This document shows, piece after piece, positions 23,687 through 34,982 of a stretch of DNA of 64,000 bases. Within the stretch, counting starts at the first letter, position 1; the number at the start of each line of letters is the position of its first letter. The stretch lies in assembly GCA_944472155.2 (NCBI GenBank), contig OX235273.1:82144793-82208792 (forward strand), written 5' to 3'. Under the pieces are notes generated by a model. It worked only from the letters and a program-made list of their open reading frames with translations. It was not told where the DNA came from and did not search any database. The translations under genes were made by a program, and so were the position numbers. The DNA comes from Trichobilharzia szidati. Its lineage: Eukaryota > Platyhelminthes > Trematoda > Strigeidida > Schistosomatidae.

Positions 23687-26600
23687 TGATAAGCAAACTC
23701 AATAGGTTCTAATCTAACCCTGAAAATGCCAAAAAAGAACAGTGCTGAATGAGTGCCAGTCATGCTGAAAACCTGCACTGAGCTCTTGTCTGTGCCATTA
23801 AAGAATCCATTTCAGAAGAGATTCAGAATTTACTCACTATAGCATGTTAGAATTATTTCAGAATAAGTGAGATTTAATTCAGCATTATAATAAGCTTGGG
23901 ACGCTTAAAAGACCAACCTTACAACAATTCTCAGCAAAATCTAACCAGCGCGTCAATAATTCCTTTTTATGGTAAATGAATGTTTTATCTACTTGAATTG
24001 AACCCAGTATGTACTGAAGTAACCCTGGTCCTTAATAAGGAGCACTGGATGCTGAACCTGGGCCAGGAGGGCTGCAATAATCGTAATTTAACATTTTGTG
24101 AACCTGTTCTGATTGGTTGTACAATAATCGAACAATTTAAACTTTTGAAAAAGTGCTAATTTATGATGCTTCACGATTGTAATTTATAAAATAACTGATC
24201 ACGCCTGTAAAAATGGAATGCATTTCTCGTAGACCTACACGTTTGTACGAAATCTAAATTATTATAATGCTATTATTTAGCTGCTTCTATATATTATCTG
24301 TAAATTGATTGCTTGTAAATGCTTATCAGGCGGACATCTAGAAAATTGTTTTATTCATAATAAACATGTATTACCCAAGTTAATAATGCTTTTCTTGAAC
24401 CTTTGCAGACTTATGGAGAAACACACATGTGCTGTGTGCGTAGATGGGACCTACTGACAGAAACAGAGAACCACTCTTTAGAATTATCTGTACATCTGAA
24501 GTCTAATTTTTGTTTAATTAGAAATTTTTCAGTGAATCCGTGTTCATTCTGCTGTAATGCGATTGTGTTCCCGTAGCATTAGTAATACGTGCTAGGGTAA
24601 GAATTAGGGTTAACTATTAGGAATAAATGCGACTTCTGTGGAACTTTTTTTAATGTGATTAGGTGAACAGATAGTAACGTAACGTGTTCCGTGGCTGCGA
24701 ACTGTACGCTTCCTGTTATTATTATTATAACCGTATTTGCACTGAATCATGCGTCTTACAGTATAGGTGCAGTCTTTTCCTCATGGTACATTACGACACG
24801 TAGAAATCACCAGCATACTAAAATGGATTTATTTTCACTTCGTGACTATGAATTGCGAGTCAGTTGATGTGCCCTGCTCAGGCGATAGATGACTCGAAAC
24901 GCTTTAAAATCTCAATGCCCTCTTCGAGATGTGGGCAAATTTACTTTGTTTGACTACAAGATAATCTTCTTATCAATAAACTTCTCCGAACGACCAGCTG
25001 AGGACAGCATCCTTTGATGCTTATCCTAAAACCGCCTCATGTCGTCGACTTCTAGCAGGAACACACGCATTAAAGTGTGTAGTGCAATGAATACTTAGAA
25101 AACTTTGTGGTTTCTTCAATAAATGTAGCCTGTAGGCATCAGCTGATCAAGTGACCTACGGCCGTATATAGGCTGCCATTTATTGGCAGCCTGTCGATGG
25201 GCGTAATTCTGAGTGGCCGCGAGTGAGATAAACAAGTGATTCGCTCGCTTGTGATTGGCCAGTTTGTCTTTCGAGCTGCGGTAATTTGAAACATCATTTA
25301 ACTGCTTGGTTAGGTTCGCAATCGCCAGGAGCGTTTTATGAAGTCTGGTGCATAATTGACAGCACATACTATTACAGCTCATGATAGATTTGATAAACCA
25401 GAGGATTTATTTGCTGAATTCAATGAATTCATCCCATATCAAGATCAAAACAGTATATGTAGGTAAACCTACATTTACTGTTTTGCTGTCACGAAGATCG
25501 GAAAGCAGGTATCAAATGTCTCAGTAAGCAGTGTAATACATGTAGGCTACATGTTTTTAGTTGAAATAAACCGGGTCTCCATTCCCTTTCAGGATTAATC
25601 TTGAGTTAATTTGGAATAAGCTAGTTGACCACATCAGTTTTGCGAGAATGCAGTGAAAGTAAGTAAACACCTGCTTCATAAGACTACGTGATACATTTAA
25701 TTGATATGATTGCATAATAAGTAGTTGTCTATCTAAGTTAATGATGAATTCGTTGCGATAATAATACCTATTATTGCTTTTATAGTCACTATGAACATGA
25801 ACGTTATTATTATTAATGCTGTCAGAACTCGTATTATTTGTCATAAAGCTGTTGTCACTTTTGTTAAAATCTTTGTTCAAGCTTTGGAAACTATTGCATA
25901 ACTTGTCGTTAAATAATTTTTCATTTCATGATGCTTCGATGGACCTACTAGATATCGACCGACGATAAATTGTGAAGTCCCTTGAGTTTAGTGAAAACTG
26001 TTTAGCTACTTATATATATTGTTTGTGAAGTGATTAGTAGTAAATGCTTATGAAGGAACATTTTTTATTCAGATCATACATGTACCACCTAAGTTAATAA
26101 TGCTTTTCTTAAACCTTTTCAGGCTTATGGAGAAACATATATGTGCTGCTACGCAGATGGAACCTACTGACAATGACGGAGGACTACTCACTTAAACTAT
26201 CTGTACATCTCAAATCTAATTTTTGTTTAATAAACACCTTTTTAATGAATCTGTGTTCCTTCTGTTGTAACGCGGTTGTGTTCCAGTGACGTTAGTAACA
26301 CATTCTAAGTTAGGAATTAAAGGCAAACTTTTAGGAGTAAATGCGGCGTCTGGGAAACTGTTGTTTATGCGATTACATGAACAGATAGCAACGTACCGTG
26401 TTCTGTAGCTGCGAACCGTAGGTATTCTAATGAAGTATAATTGTATATCAATAGTAGGCATTCTGTTTTTAATTATTACGATAACCGTAGTTGCACTGAG
26501 TTATAAATATAACAGTATAGGTACATTATTCCCATCTTGGTTTATTACGATAAGTAGAAATCGCAGGCTCACTATCTCAGGTAGATTTACTTTTAACCTT

Positions 26601-26965
26601 GTTTGACTATGAATCCGAAGTCAATTAATAGGTTCCTACTAAGACGATATATAACTAAGCGCTTATAACCTCAATGTTTTCTTTTACAAGTGGACGCAGT
26701 AACTTCATTACGGCACGACATAGTCTTTTTATCAATAAGCCTCTCCAAATATCTAATTTTACCTAGCATTTTTAAGATCACGTCATATACTCAGTACCTC
26801 ACAAATTACGCAAAGGCTAGAAATCAGCTTTATCAAGTAGAATACACAAACGAATAACGAGGAATACATTTATTAATGAATAAACATGTAATACATAATC
26901 AACAACACGGCAGATATCTTTTTCTTTATATCGCCCAAATCCATGAAATTCCCGAAAGTAGATAT
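23687..26965 (+). repeat. 5.45-kb direct repeat, copy A, first part
   Basis: Matches 47647-50925 base for base at a constant offset of 23,960 with no length differences and only scattered substitutions. The sequence is AT-rich and holds only short frames without family motifs. It contains an internal diverged tandem duplication (24160-25190 against 25925 onward) and a hairpin at 25447-25484. The match resumes at 30294 after an LTR element. Confidence 0.95.
25447..25484. repeat. Hairpin within the 5.45-kb repeat
   Basis: An 18-base arm AAAACAGTATATGTAGGT is followed after two bases by its complement with one mismatch. The same hairpin is at 49407-49444 in copy B. Confidence 0.85.
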
Positions 26966-27317
26966 TGTAGCGGTAAATAATTCCCCAAAATTATTAACCA
27001 CAGCAATCATCACTCAACATTGGATGCTGACCATCACTGTTTAAGTCGACTTGTTTAGCTGAAGGCTTACGGTCAAGCATCCCCGCCATTTGGTGCTCCG
27101 TCGTGTCACGTGCGTGCACGATTACTAGCTAGCTAAGCATTCACCTCTACCCGCGATTTGGTCCCAAAATATATATCGTATTTGGACGACAAAATCTGGT
27201 CTTTTGCTTTACCATTTGGTACTCGAAGAACGAACACTATAGTGGTTGTTGGTATAAGATATTGCGTTAGTATAATCCGTACAACTCGCGAACGTCGATA
27301 CCTGTAAACATCTAAAC
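26966..27317 (+). repeat. 5' LTR
   Basis: Begins TGTAGCGG and is identical to 29942-30270 up to 27294. The last 23 bases before the primer-binding site (TCGATACCTGTAAAC onward) do not match the 3' LTR. If a TG...CA rule holds, the LTR could end at 27310 (GTAAACA). Confidence 0.85.
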
Positions 27318-27335
27318 TGGTGAGCCCAACCTCGA
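27318..27335 (+). promoter_or_regulatory. Primer-binding site
   Basis: TGGTGAGCCCAACC directly after the LTR resembles a site for the 3' end of tRNA-Trp, the primer used by CsRn1-clade elements, with about three mismatches in the first 14 bases. Confidence 0.55.
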
Positions 27336-27429
27336 ACTTCATCTCCAATTCACACGCAGATAAACCCGGTGAGTTCGTTCCTTTTTGTGTTTATTCTTGT
27401 ACTATATTGTTATCGGCATACTTTTCGTC

Positions 27430-28248
27430 ATGAGTGATCCTAGCCCCAAGGTTATTCAGATTCGCTCAACCGCCAAAACAATTCAGCTAGTACCATTTTG
27501 GCCAGATAATGCTGAAACGTGGTTTCAGATTGCTGAGTCCGATTTTTGTGAACATGGCATAACTGATCAACGTTCACAGTTCCTTGCAGTTATTCACGCC
27601 CTACCGCGGGAATTCAGCAAGTGCGTAACTCTGCAGATGTCGGTAAGTAACTCGTACGAGTTGCTAAAAGCATCCATCCTCAAGAGAAACGTTCTCACAG
27701 ATCGACAACGTCTGGATGAGTTATTTCGTAACATCGAGTTAGGAGATCAGTCAGCCGTGAGCATGCTGGCAAGAATGAAAGAGATCACTGGCCAAAGTCA
27801 GTTCGATGAAGGACTGTTTAGAGAACTATTTCTATCCAAACTGCCACAGTCAGTTCAGACTGTACTTGTGACACTTCAAAGTGTTCTCATAGATGATTTA
27901 GCTGTCTCTGCAGATAGAATTCTAGAGATAACGAAACGGCCAGTTACTGAAGTATACTCAGTTACCGAACAGGCTTCGAAGAAGGATTCGGCAATGATAG
28001 AGTTAATCAACTCCGTCCAGCAGATGCTTAGGTCAAACAAGCCTAGCAATTCCTCCTACCGTCGTTCCAAATCCCCTCAACGGCTAAACGTACGTGGACG
28101 ATCTAAGTCCAACACACGCTCTCTCAAAAATCCTGACTGGTGTTGGTATCACAACACCTATGGCAAGGAAGCGAAATGTTGTCGAAAACCTTGTGATTTC
28201 GGCAAAGCCTCCAAGTCTGTGGGAAACTATCCCGCCGGCACGCGTTAG
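27430..28248 (+). CDS. Gag protein of the CsRn1-like element
   Basis: 272 codons from the first ATG in the frame (27430, [10 protein letters not shown]) to the TAG at 28246-28248. The N-terminal part ([16 protein letters not shown]) is the capsid-like region typical of this clade. A basic Ser/Arg segment and a zinc knuckle near the C-terminus, CWYH-x9-CRKPC (C-x2-H-x9-C-x3-C), follow. The CHCC spacing, rather than CCHC, is the marker of CsRn1/Boudicca Gag. Gag packages element RNA in virus-like particles. The reading frame is intact. Confidence 0.92.
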   Translation: MSDPSPKVIQIRSTAKTIQLVPFWPDNAETWFQIAESDFCEHGITDQRSQFLAVIHALPREFSKCVTLQMSVSNSYELLKASILKRNVLTDRQRLDELFRNIELGDQSAVSMLARMKEITGQSQFDEGLFRELFLSKLPQSVQTVLVTLQSVLIDDLAVSADRILEITKRPVTEVYSVTEQASKKDSAMIELINSVQQMLRSNKPSNSSYRRSKSPQRLNVRGRSKSNTRSLKNPDWCWYHNTYGKEAKCCRKPCDFGKASKSVGNYPAGTR

Positions 28249-29483
28249 CGGCAACCGTCGCCGGTGGCACTAGCCGCTTACTTTACATCCGTGATGTAAT
28301 TAGCCAGACTAGATATCTAGTCGACACAGGCGCCGAAGTCAGCGTCCTTCCTGCTACAGCAGCAGATCGACAGAAGGATCCTAACTTCAACCTACAGGCT
28401 GCAAATGGAAAACCAATTGCAACCTATGGTCGGAAATACGTCTATCTGAACGTAGGTTTACGCAAACCTATTCGGTGGATTTTTCTGATCGCTGACGTCA
28501 CAATGCCCATCATTGGCACGGACCTACTTAATCATCATGATTTACTCGTAGACGTCCGCCGTAAGCGACTAATTGACAACACTACTAGTTTGTCTATCAA
28601 AGGCATAACTTACAGTGGCCCCAGCTTGTCAATCGTTAAGATGAAAGCAATCCTCGATCCAACTTTTCAACCGATTGTTGACAAATGTCCGGAACTGAAT
28701 TGCCCATCTAACGATCTCCCGTGCATAACCAGCAATGTTATGCACCACATCATAACCTCAGGACAGCCCGTGACATCTAAAGCACGACGACTGGCACCTG
28801 ATAAACTGAGAATTGCCAGAAACGAATTCGATCATATGCTCACCCTTGGCATCATTCGACCATCGAATAGTCCATGGGCATCCCCACTGCATATGGTACC
28901 GAAAAAGGATAGTAACGATTGGCGACCCACTGGTGATTACCGGCGAGTGAACGCCAAAACAACTCCTGATTGCTACCCTTTGCCTCACATACACGACTCG
29001 ACGGCAACGTTATCTGGAGCATCTATATTCTCCAAAATCGACTTGGTTAAAGCATATAACCAAATCCCGATGGCAACGGAAGATATCCCGAAAACGGCTA
29101 TCATCACGCCTTTCGGACTTTTTGAATTCCTACGTATGCCATTCGGCCTCCGGAATGCCGCCCAAACATTCCAACGCTTCATCAACGAAGTATTTCGCGG
29201 TCTTGACTTTGTATACTCATACTTAGACGACTGCCTCATTGCCAGTCCAGATAAGGAAACTCACCTTAGACACTTGGACTTGGCATTTGAAAGGTTACGC
29301 CAACATGGTGTTACCATCAATATACAGAAGTGTCAGATAGGCGTTGACTCACTCGATTTTCTGGGTCACACTATTGACTGTCAGGGCATTCGCCCACTGG
29401 CTACTTCGGTCGATCACTCTAAGAAAACGCGTTCTGGACGTCACGTTAGATTCCCAGAATACCTTCACACCTATCTCACATAA
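28248..29483 (+). pseudogene. Pol polyprotein lacking RNase H and integrase
   Basis: The frame lies at -1 relative to gag, so expression would need a frameshift or a separate start. It opens with an aspartic protease ([12 protein letters not shown], catalytic Asp coded at 28323). The reverse transcriptase follows, with [44 protein letters not shown], the catalytic YLDD (about 29220) and LDFLGHTID. Just after IRPLATSV the protein jumps to a [12 protein letters not shown] tail that normally ends Pol in this clade, then a stop at 29481-29483. The missing part is RNase H and integrase, so the copy is non-autonomous. Confidence 0.9.
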
Positions 29484-29941
29484 CTGAGTGACACATCAAT
29501 TTTTTTTATGTTGCGTCATTTAACACAAGTAAATGATATTTTTCCTATAACCGTACATAAAATTATATAAGATGTATATTTTTTTTTCCCGAAATTTTGA
29601 ACTTTACATTATTTTACTGTATAGTAGATGCATGTCATATTTTTTTGGTAAAAGAAAACGCTTATTTGGTACATTTTTCTTGACAAGGTTCTCAGCATTC
29701 TTGTTTTCTTTTCCAGGTGCAACGGGCACTGGACAGGAAACAAACGAAGCACGGGATCCAACGAACAACACTGAGGAAGCTATGTACAGACACCCTATTA
29801 GCATAGGCAGACAGACCAGCAGGCTCTCCATCAAGCCGCTTGAAAGATTTTTTTTCACCCATCAGGGAACCATCGAGATTTTTTTACTTCCGGCTGGTCA
29901 TGTCTTACGGTCCTCACAACCCCACTAGGGGGGGAGTGAGC
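29484..29941 (+). other. 3' internal region of the CsRn1-like element with polypurine tract
   Basis: T-rich sequence between the Pol stop and the 3' LTR. It contains a 118-codon open frame (29572-29928) without recognised motifs and, just before the LTR, the purine tract AGGGGGGGAGTGAG (29927-29940), which would prime plus-strand DNA. Confidence 0.7.
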
Positions 29942-30293
29942 TGTAGCGGTAAATAATTCCCCAAAATTATTAACCACAGCAATCATCACTCAACATTGGA
30001 TGCTGACCATCACTGTTTAAGTCGACTTGTTTAGCTGAAGGCTTACGGTCAAGCATCCCCGCCATTTGGTGCTCCGTCGTGTCACGTGCGTGCACGATTA
30101 CTAGCTAGCTAAGCATTCACCTCTACCCGCGATTTGGTCCCAAAATATATATCGTATTTGGACGACAAAATCTGGTCTTTTGCTTTACCATTTGGTACTC
30201 GAAGAACGAACACTATAGTGGTTGTTGGTATAAGATATTGCGTTAGTATAATCCGTACAACTCGCGAACGTTCGAATACCCGCAGTCTTTAAA
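29942..30293 (+). repeat. 3' LTR
   Basis: Same length as the 5' LTR and identical over its first 329 bases. The last 23 bases (TTCGAATACCCGCAG onward) differ from the 5' LTR. It is followed directly by the ATAT duplication and copy A of the large repeat. Confidence 0.85.
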
Positions 30294-32475
30294 ATATTAT
30301 CTGAAAAAGAACAAAAGAATTCTCAAGATGTACACATTGTTACCACTGTAAATGCAATAAATAACTACTTAACATGTTTAAAATGATGAAATAATCAGTT
30401 TAATTGTATACAATTACATCAGTCAATATTTTTCAGGAAGAAAAAATGGATATTGCATCTACCTGTAAACATCAAGTATATGCTATAAAATAAGTAAATA
30501 CTATGCGTATATAATTTCTAAGTATTTCTGTAGATTTACTTTAATGAAATGCATGTGGAGGAGCTTTGACAGCATTAGCAAAAGTAAACAACAAAGTAAG
30601 TCAAATAATCAACAAAACCAACTATCCCACCTCATCATGTCCATGTATAATCCTTTAAACTGCAAAAAAATTCACTAAAAGTCGTTATAATATGTCTATT
30701 CAAGTAAATCGACGTTTTCTGAACGGAAAAGTACGTAATTCAATAATTTGTAAATTGGCCGTAAATTACATCCGGATAAGGACACCATCATTTCCCGTTT
30801 ATGCTAAAAACGCCTTATTACATCAACTTTTAGCAGCAATATAGGTGTAAAAGTGTGTAAAACAACGAAAAATCACCTATTTTCGAAGTTTTTTCATTAG
30901 ATAAAGCCGCTAGACATCAGCTGATCAAATGACCTACGGCCGTCTACAGGCTGCCCCAGTGTTTACTAGGACGCCACTTAAATCAGCGATCAAGTTTATG
31001 TATAGGTCATTTGATATGACTGGACGATTAAAACAGTGATAAGTCCAGATGAAATTGAGCATTATGTTGGGTGGTGGGAGGAAATTTCGGTACTTCAGTG
31101 GTTCAAACAGGACAGCTGCATTACTAACCATGTTGTGTAAATAGCTCAAGGATGACAGCTGGTTATATTTTTTCTCCTTTTCAATGAACCTGTTGTCTAA
31201 GCAGCACTTAGAATACCAGGTTTGGATGAAATTTCCTGAATTGCTTGTATACGGCACCCATAATTCTGACTACATACTGCTGACTTATCTGACCGGTAGC
31301 TCAAAGGGTGGTGACCGCTATTCAGCGGATATGATGGTGGGGACTTAAGAGAACCACCCTTATCTGTGGGAATGCGCTCTACTGCTAAGGTTCCTGAGTG
31401 TGAATGACTTCAAAAAAAAAAAATAATAATAAAACAAAATAATAGCTGCCTGTATAACAAAGCTTGTTTATAAACTCTTTGAAAACAACCTCATGGTACG
31501 ATTTCTCTACTTCAGGAGGACATCTAACTGTACAAATCAGAACAACAGCATAAATAAGTATCATCATTCTTTTTGTTTTTCTTCACTTCTACATATTTTA
31601 TGTAATTTGGCGTTTGGATTTAACTTCTCCACTTTCTATACCCATTATCATATATAGGTTTAAAAATCATTATTCGTTTTGCCCTTGTTTTTTAAACAAA
31701 TTTGTTATTCTATATTTTTTGTTGTTGTTTACTACCACAAACTTGAACTAACTGTTAGTATGTTACACTATAAAACTCAATGACTCTAAATTATTAGTAA
31801 CAAAATAGGGGAATAAACCCTGCGTTTATCGCATATTGTTTGCTTAAATTATTACTATTTGCTGGCTGCCTCTGCACCTCTCTTTCTGTTTTCTTCTTCT
31901 TTCTCGAAGGTATTGCATTGATGCACTGCAAATGAACAGTGATGCTGCTTTCTACGTTTGTATTACTTGAGCGTTATTCAGAATATTGTTGGCACACACG
32001 ACGAACCGCGGAACAAATTCCATTCTGAATTCTGTTTATCATCGCAAAGTTGGTCCCTTGTATCTGTTAATACCAAAATAATGTTGTACTCACCCGCTAC
32101 TGTGGAGTTTTATAAATTTTTGAACATTTATTAATTGACAAAATGATAATGATCACAAAGCCTTATCCTGTATGTCTTACTCTAGCACATGTTAATCACC
32201 TCTCTTCTTACCTTCCATTAACGCAACATTTCGTAATTCCCGCATGAATTTAACTGACTTTAAGTATATTATAGACTATAAATTAGACTTGAACCAGTAT
32301 ATTGTAATCTATTCTAAAAAAGTTTCTAGAGGGCTTTTTTCATCTTTCCAATTTTTAATGTCAAAAAAGTGTTCCATTTTAAATTGCACTTGTCGAATAT
32401 GATCATGCCTGTACAAACGGTATGTTAATCATGTAAATGCTCAATTTATGTGAAATATATATTATTTATTTATTT
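30294..32475 (+). repeat. 5.45-kb direct repeat, copy A, second part
   Basis: Continues the match to copy B (50922 to about 53095). Substitutions become more frequent over the last 150 bases, and the match ends in an ATT-rich microsatellite. Around 30780-30960 the sequence resembles 25005-25185 (shared CATCAGCTGATCAA, GACCTACGGCCGT), the second unit of the internal tandem duplication. Confidence 0.93.
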
Positions 32476-32479
32476 ATTT

Positions 32480-33240
32480 ACCAGCAAAAATGATTTTCGA
32501 TACAAAACCTGCATTGTGCTGCAGAAAACTAACTAGACCTGTCTGTGTCAGTCAATGAAGGAGGTCTTGTAAACTACCGATTTATATTCTATTGCCCCAT
32601 TTATTTTGATACAACTTACGTTTATTTATCCTAGCCTGCATGTTTTTAATACCATTATACAGGGGAACGTTGCAGAATTTCTCATGCGCTAAATTCATGA
32701 TTTCATGGAAAGTAGTGTTCCTTTCAATAAACGGTTGCACAACTGTCGTTTCCTCTGATGATAGCCGATGTCTAAATAAATCAGTGGACATGAAACTTGC
32801 TGTGCGTGGATGGTTATGCACAGTTTGGTATTTTATTATCTCGCATCCTTCAGATGTGCGCCGTGCTGTAATTGTTGACTGAAATAAAATACTTTTGAAC
32901 CTTAAAATTTCCAAGATTTACACGCACAGTCAACTTACTCTCTGTTCCCAAAGCAAGCACCTCGGGGAGCACGTTTACCTCCAAAAGTGCATTTATACCT
33001 TACAAACTTATATTCCATAGGGCCGGATGGGTCTGTTTTACTTGAAGCAACCCGATAGGATTCCTTTCAAAGAAATAGTGAACAATTCAGTTTTTGCCTT
33101 CATAAATCCGTCGAAAACTTGCTTAAATTGTACCCACGTATAAAATACACAGCTAAGCATTATTCTTTGGAATATAGCCGTTACATCAGACAATATAGAT
33201 GACAAATTTCGTGAAGTAGAGGCTGCAGGAGTATTTTGTA
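32480..33240 (-). pseudogene. Mutator-like (MULE) transposase, N-terminal exons
   Basis: On the minus strand exon-like segments appear in order: a helical segment (FYTWVQFKQVFDGFMKAK) near 33150-33100; MEYKFVRYKCTFGGKRAPRG ending in GACFGNRE at about 32938; a small intron with a GTAAGT donor and a TTTATTTCAG acceptor; the zinc-finger-like segment with YQTVHNHPRT; the TTVVQPFIERNTTFHEIMNLA segment ending at another GTAAGT donor (about 32617); and a further exon with GLVSFLQHNAGF to about 32480. That last segment contains a TGA. The C-X-H-X-H finger before the catalytic domain is typical of animal MULEs. The catalytic part is absent here but related sequence lies at 40130-41110. Confidence 0.72.
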
Positions 33241-33342
33241 ACGTCATGTAATGGTTTAAACGAACACAACTCAATGATTTTAAGTAAAGGAACAATAACA
33301 CATATTTCAATAAATTGTAGTTGATTTATGCTGACCTAATAT

Positions 33343-33495
33343 CCTTTACCTCGCTAAGCCAGAAATAATGCTGGTAAAGAGGAGAGGTTGAGCATGAGGC
33401 TAGCAACCCCTGTAAAATAAACACTGCTGTAGAAACTTCAAGCCACTAGCTTGAAGCCCTATGTTCAACTGGGGAAGGTGAAGGAAAGAAAAAAG
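33343..33495 (+). mobile_element. SINE body without tRNA head
   Basis: Matches 2550-2698 (CCTTTACCTCGCTAAGCCAG, TGGTAAAGAGG, GAGGCTAGCAACCCC, AAACTTCAAGCC, AGCTTGAAGCCCTAT). The tRNA-like promoter part is missing, as in a 5'-truncated insertion. Confidence 0.85.
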
Positions 33496-33899
33496 ATATG
33501 CACAAATCCCACAGGCCATTAAACTGACAACTTAAAAAAGTGGGTCAGTTAATATATACATATAAGTCCTAATTAAAGACACATTAAATGTTTAGAAACT
33601 GTAGTTGAATTATATTCGCCTAGTAAGCAAAAATGCATACGCCCTAATTTGGACTTAAAATAAATGTATCAAAGTTAGTGCTGATTTACATTCACTTACT
33701 AGAAATTCTCATACATCTCAATGTACTTTAAACACCACTAATGCATTCAAATAGCATGTGAATCATCACACCACACTCACAACAAAAAGAATTAACACGC
33801 CATTATATTATGGTAAGTCTTCAATGAGACTGACTGTAAATTTCCGTGTCAAAATAAAAAATTTACCGCCTTAACTTATATTTTAGACGAATAGGAAGC
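33496..33899. other. Unassigned AT-rich sequence
   Basis: No gene or repeat recognised. Confidence 0.35.
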
Positions 33900-34166
33900 A
33901 TTTACAAGAAGGAGGTGGAGACTCTTTGGGATGATAGTATACATTTGCAATGTTGGTCTAGGCATGGAAACTATGAAAATATGAGGAATTCGATGAAAAT
34001 ATAGCTTTACTCAAACATTGTTTTTGTTATGTTTTTCTCACCAAAGCAACCACACTTTAGTCAAGCAACGAATACTGACAAAAGGGTAAGTTTTAGCTGT
34101 ATTAAAGTCCTAGGTAGTTAAGATAAGACAGAGTATAATAGCGAGTAAATAAAGAGATTGTTGTGA
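33900..34166. repeat. Dispersed repeat, copy 2
   Basis: Related to 21735-22045 in the same orientation (shared GATAGTAT, GGAAACTATGAAAAT-like, CAAACATTG, CAAAGCAACCA, CCTAGGTAGTTAAGAT). Non-coding. Confidence 0.7.
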
Positions 34167-34199
34167 CATTATGAATGCCAAACTCCTGTGTATTTAACA

Positions 34200-34484
34200 C
34201 TAACTTAAGATTCTTTTAAAATAACGGTCAAACGGTAATTGAAGTTGTACAATTATCACCCCTTCGGAAAGTTGGATGAATTCTTGACACTCCTGCCAAG
34301 TCCTTAAACTTAAGTATGGGATAAATTCAGTGAATTCAGCAAATAAATCCACTGGTATATCATTGCCTCCTTGCGTTGTAATAGCAGCCAAACGGAAAAG
34401 ACGCTTCTGGGAATTACGAACTTCACCAAGCAGCTCAATGATGTTTGGAATCACCACAAGTCCAATGAAAAACGGATCAACCAC
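34200..34484 (-). pseudogene. Unrecognised ORF with DLFAEF motif
   Basis: A minus-strand frame of 94 codons (start at 34484) reads VDLFAEFTEFIPYLSLRTW and continues with WQECQEFIQLSEGV. A related peptide, EDLFAEFNEFIPYQDQN, is encoded on the plus strand at 25395-25450 in copy A and at 49355-49410 in copy B. Shared coding similarity in a non-coding-looking region suggests a real protein family, perhaps carried by these DNA elements. I do not recognise it. Confidence 0.35.
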
Positions 34485-34819
34485 AAGTGACTATGTCGCT
34501 TGTTTATCTCATTCGTGGGCACATGAAAGCATAGCCTTTGACAGGCTACCATAAACGCTATGCAATTCTTCAACGAAATGAAGACATACTTCAGATTGTT
34601 ACTTTACATGTGAATCATGTACGAAGAAAAAGGATTTTGAACTAAATACAGTGAAAATTTTCGTACCATATGTTCATATATTGTCTCAAATGAAGCTTAA
34701 TTAATAATCAAAAGGACGATTTTGTTATTCCCTTCGACGGGGCCCACACAAACTCCATCAAAAGTTTCTAGAATCATGGTGATGAAATCACCCACACAAC
34801 CGACAACGTTATGAATCTG

Positions 34820-34982
34820 GCTCAGGGATGACAGCTAGGTATATTTTTTCTCCTTTTCAATGAACCTGTTGTCTAAGCAGCACTTAGAATACCAGGTTTG
34901 GATGAAATTTCCTGAATTGCTTGTATACGGCACCCATAATTCTGACTACATACTGCTGACTTATCTGACCGGTAGCTCAAAG
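34820..34982 (+). repeat. Partial third copy of the 5.45-kb repeat
   Basis: Nearly identical to 31144-31305 and to the equivalent part of copy B, from GCTCAGGGATGACAGCT to GACCGGTAGCTCAAAG, where the match stops abruptly. Confidence 0.9.

Larger units (their letters stand above)
26966..30293 (+). mobile_element. CsRn1/Boudicca-clade Ty3/gypsy LTR retrotransposon, internally deleted
   Basis: Inserted in copy A of the 5.45-kb repeat; the empty site is seen in copy B at about 50921-50930. The target duplication is ATAT (26962-26965 and 30294-30297; ATATT if the LTR starts one base later). The order is LTR, primer-binding site, gag with CHCC finger, protease, reverse transcriptase, polypurine tract, LTR. 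The RNase H and integrase regions are missing: the frame passes from the end of the reverse transcriptase straight to a short Arg-rich tail. The LTRs are identical over 329 bases, so insertion was recent, but their last 23 bases differ. Confidence 0.93.

Noticed and set aside
24600..24630. Telomere-like TTAGGG near GAATTAGGGTTAAC
   Set aside because: Only a single unit is present, so no interstitial telomere array.
25557..25880. A 107-codon minus-strand ORF preserved exactly in both large repeats
   Set aside because: The whole 5.45-kb block is duplicated almost unchanged, so identity says nothing about coding. Composition is Asn-rich with no motif.
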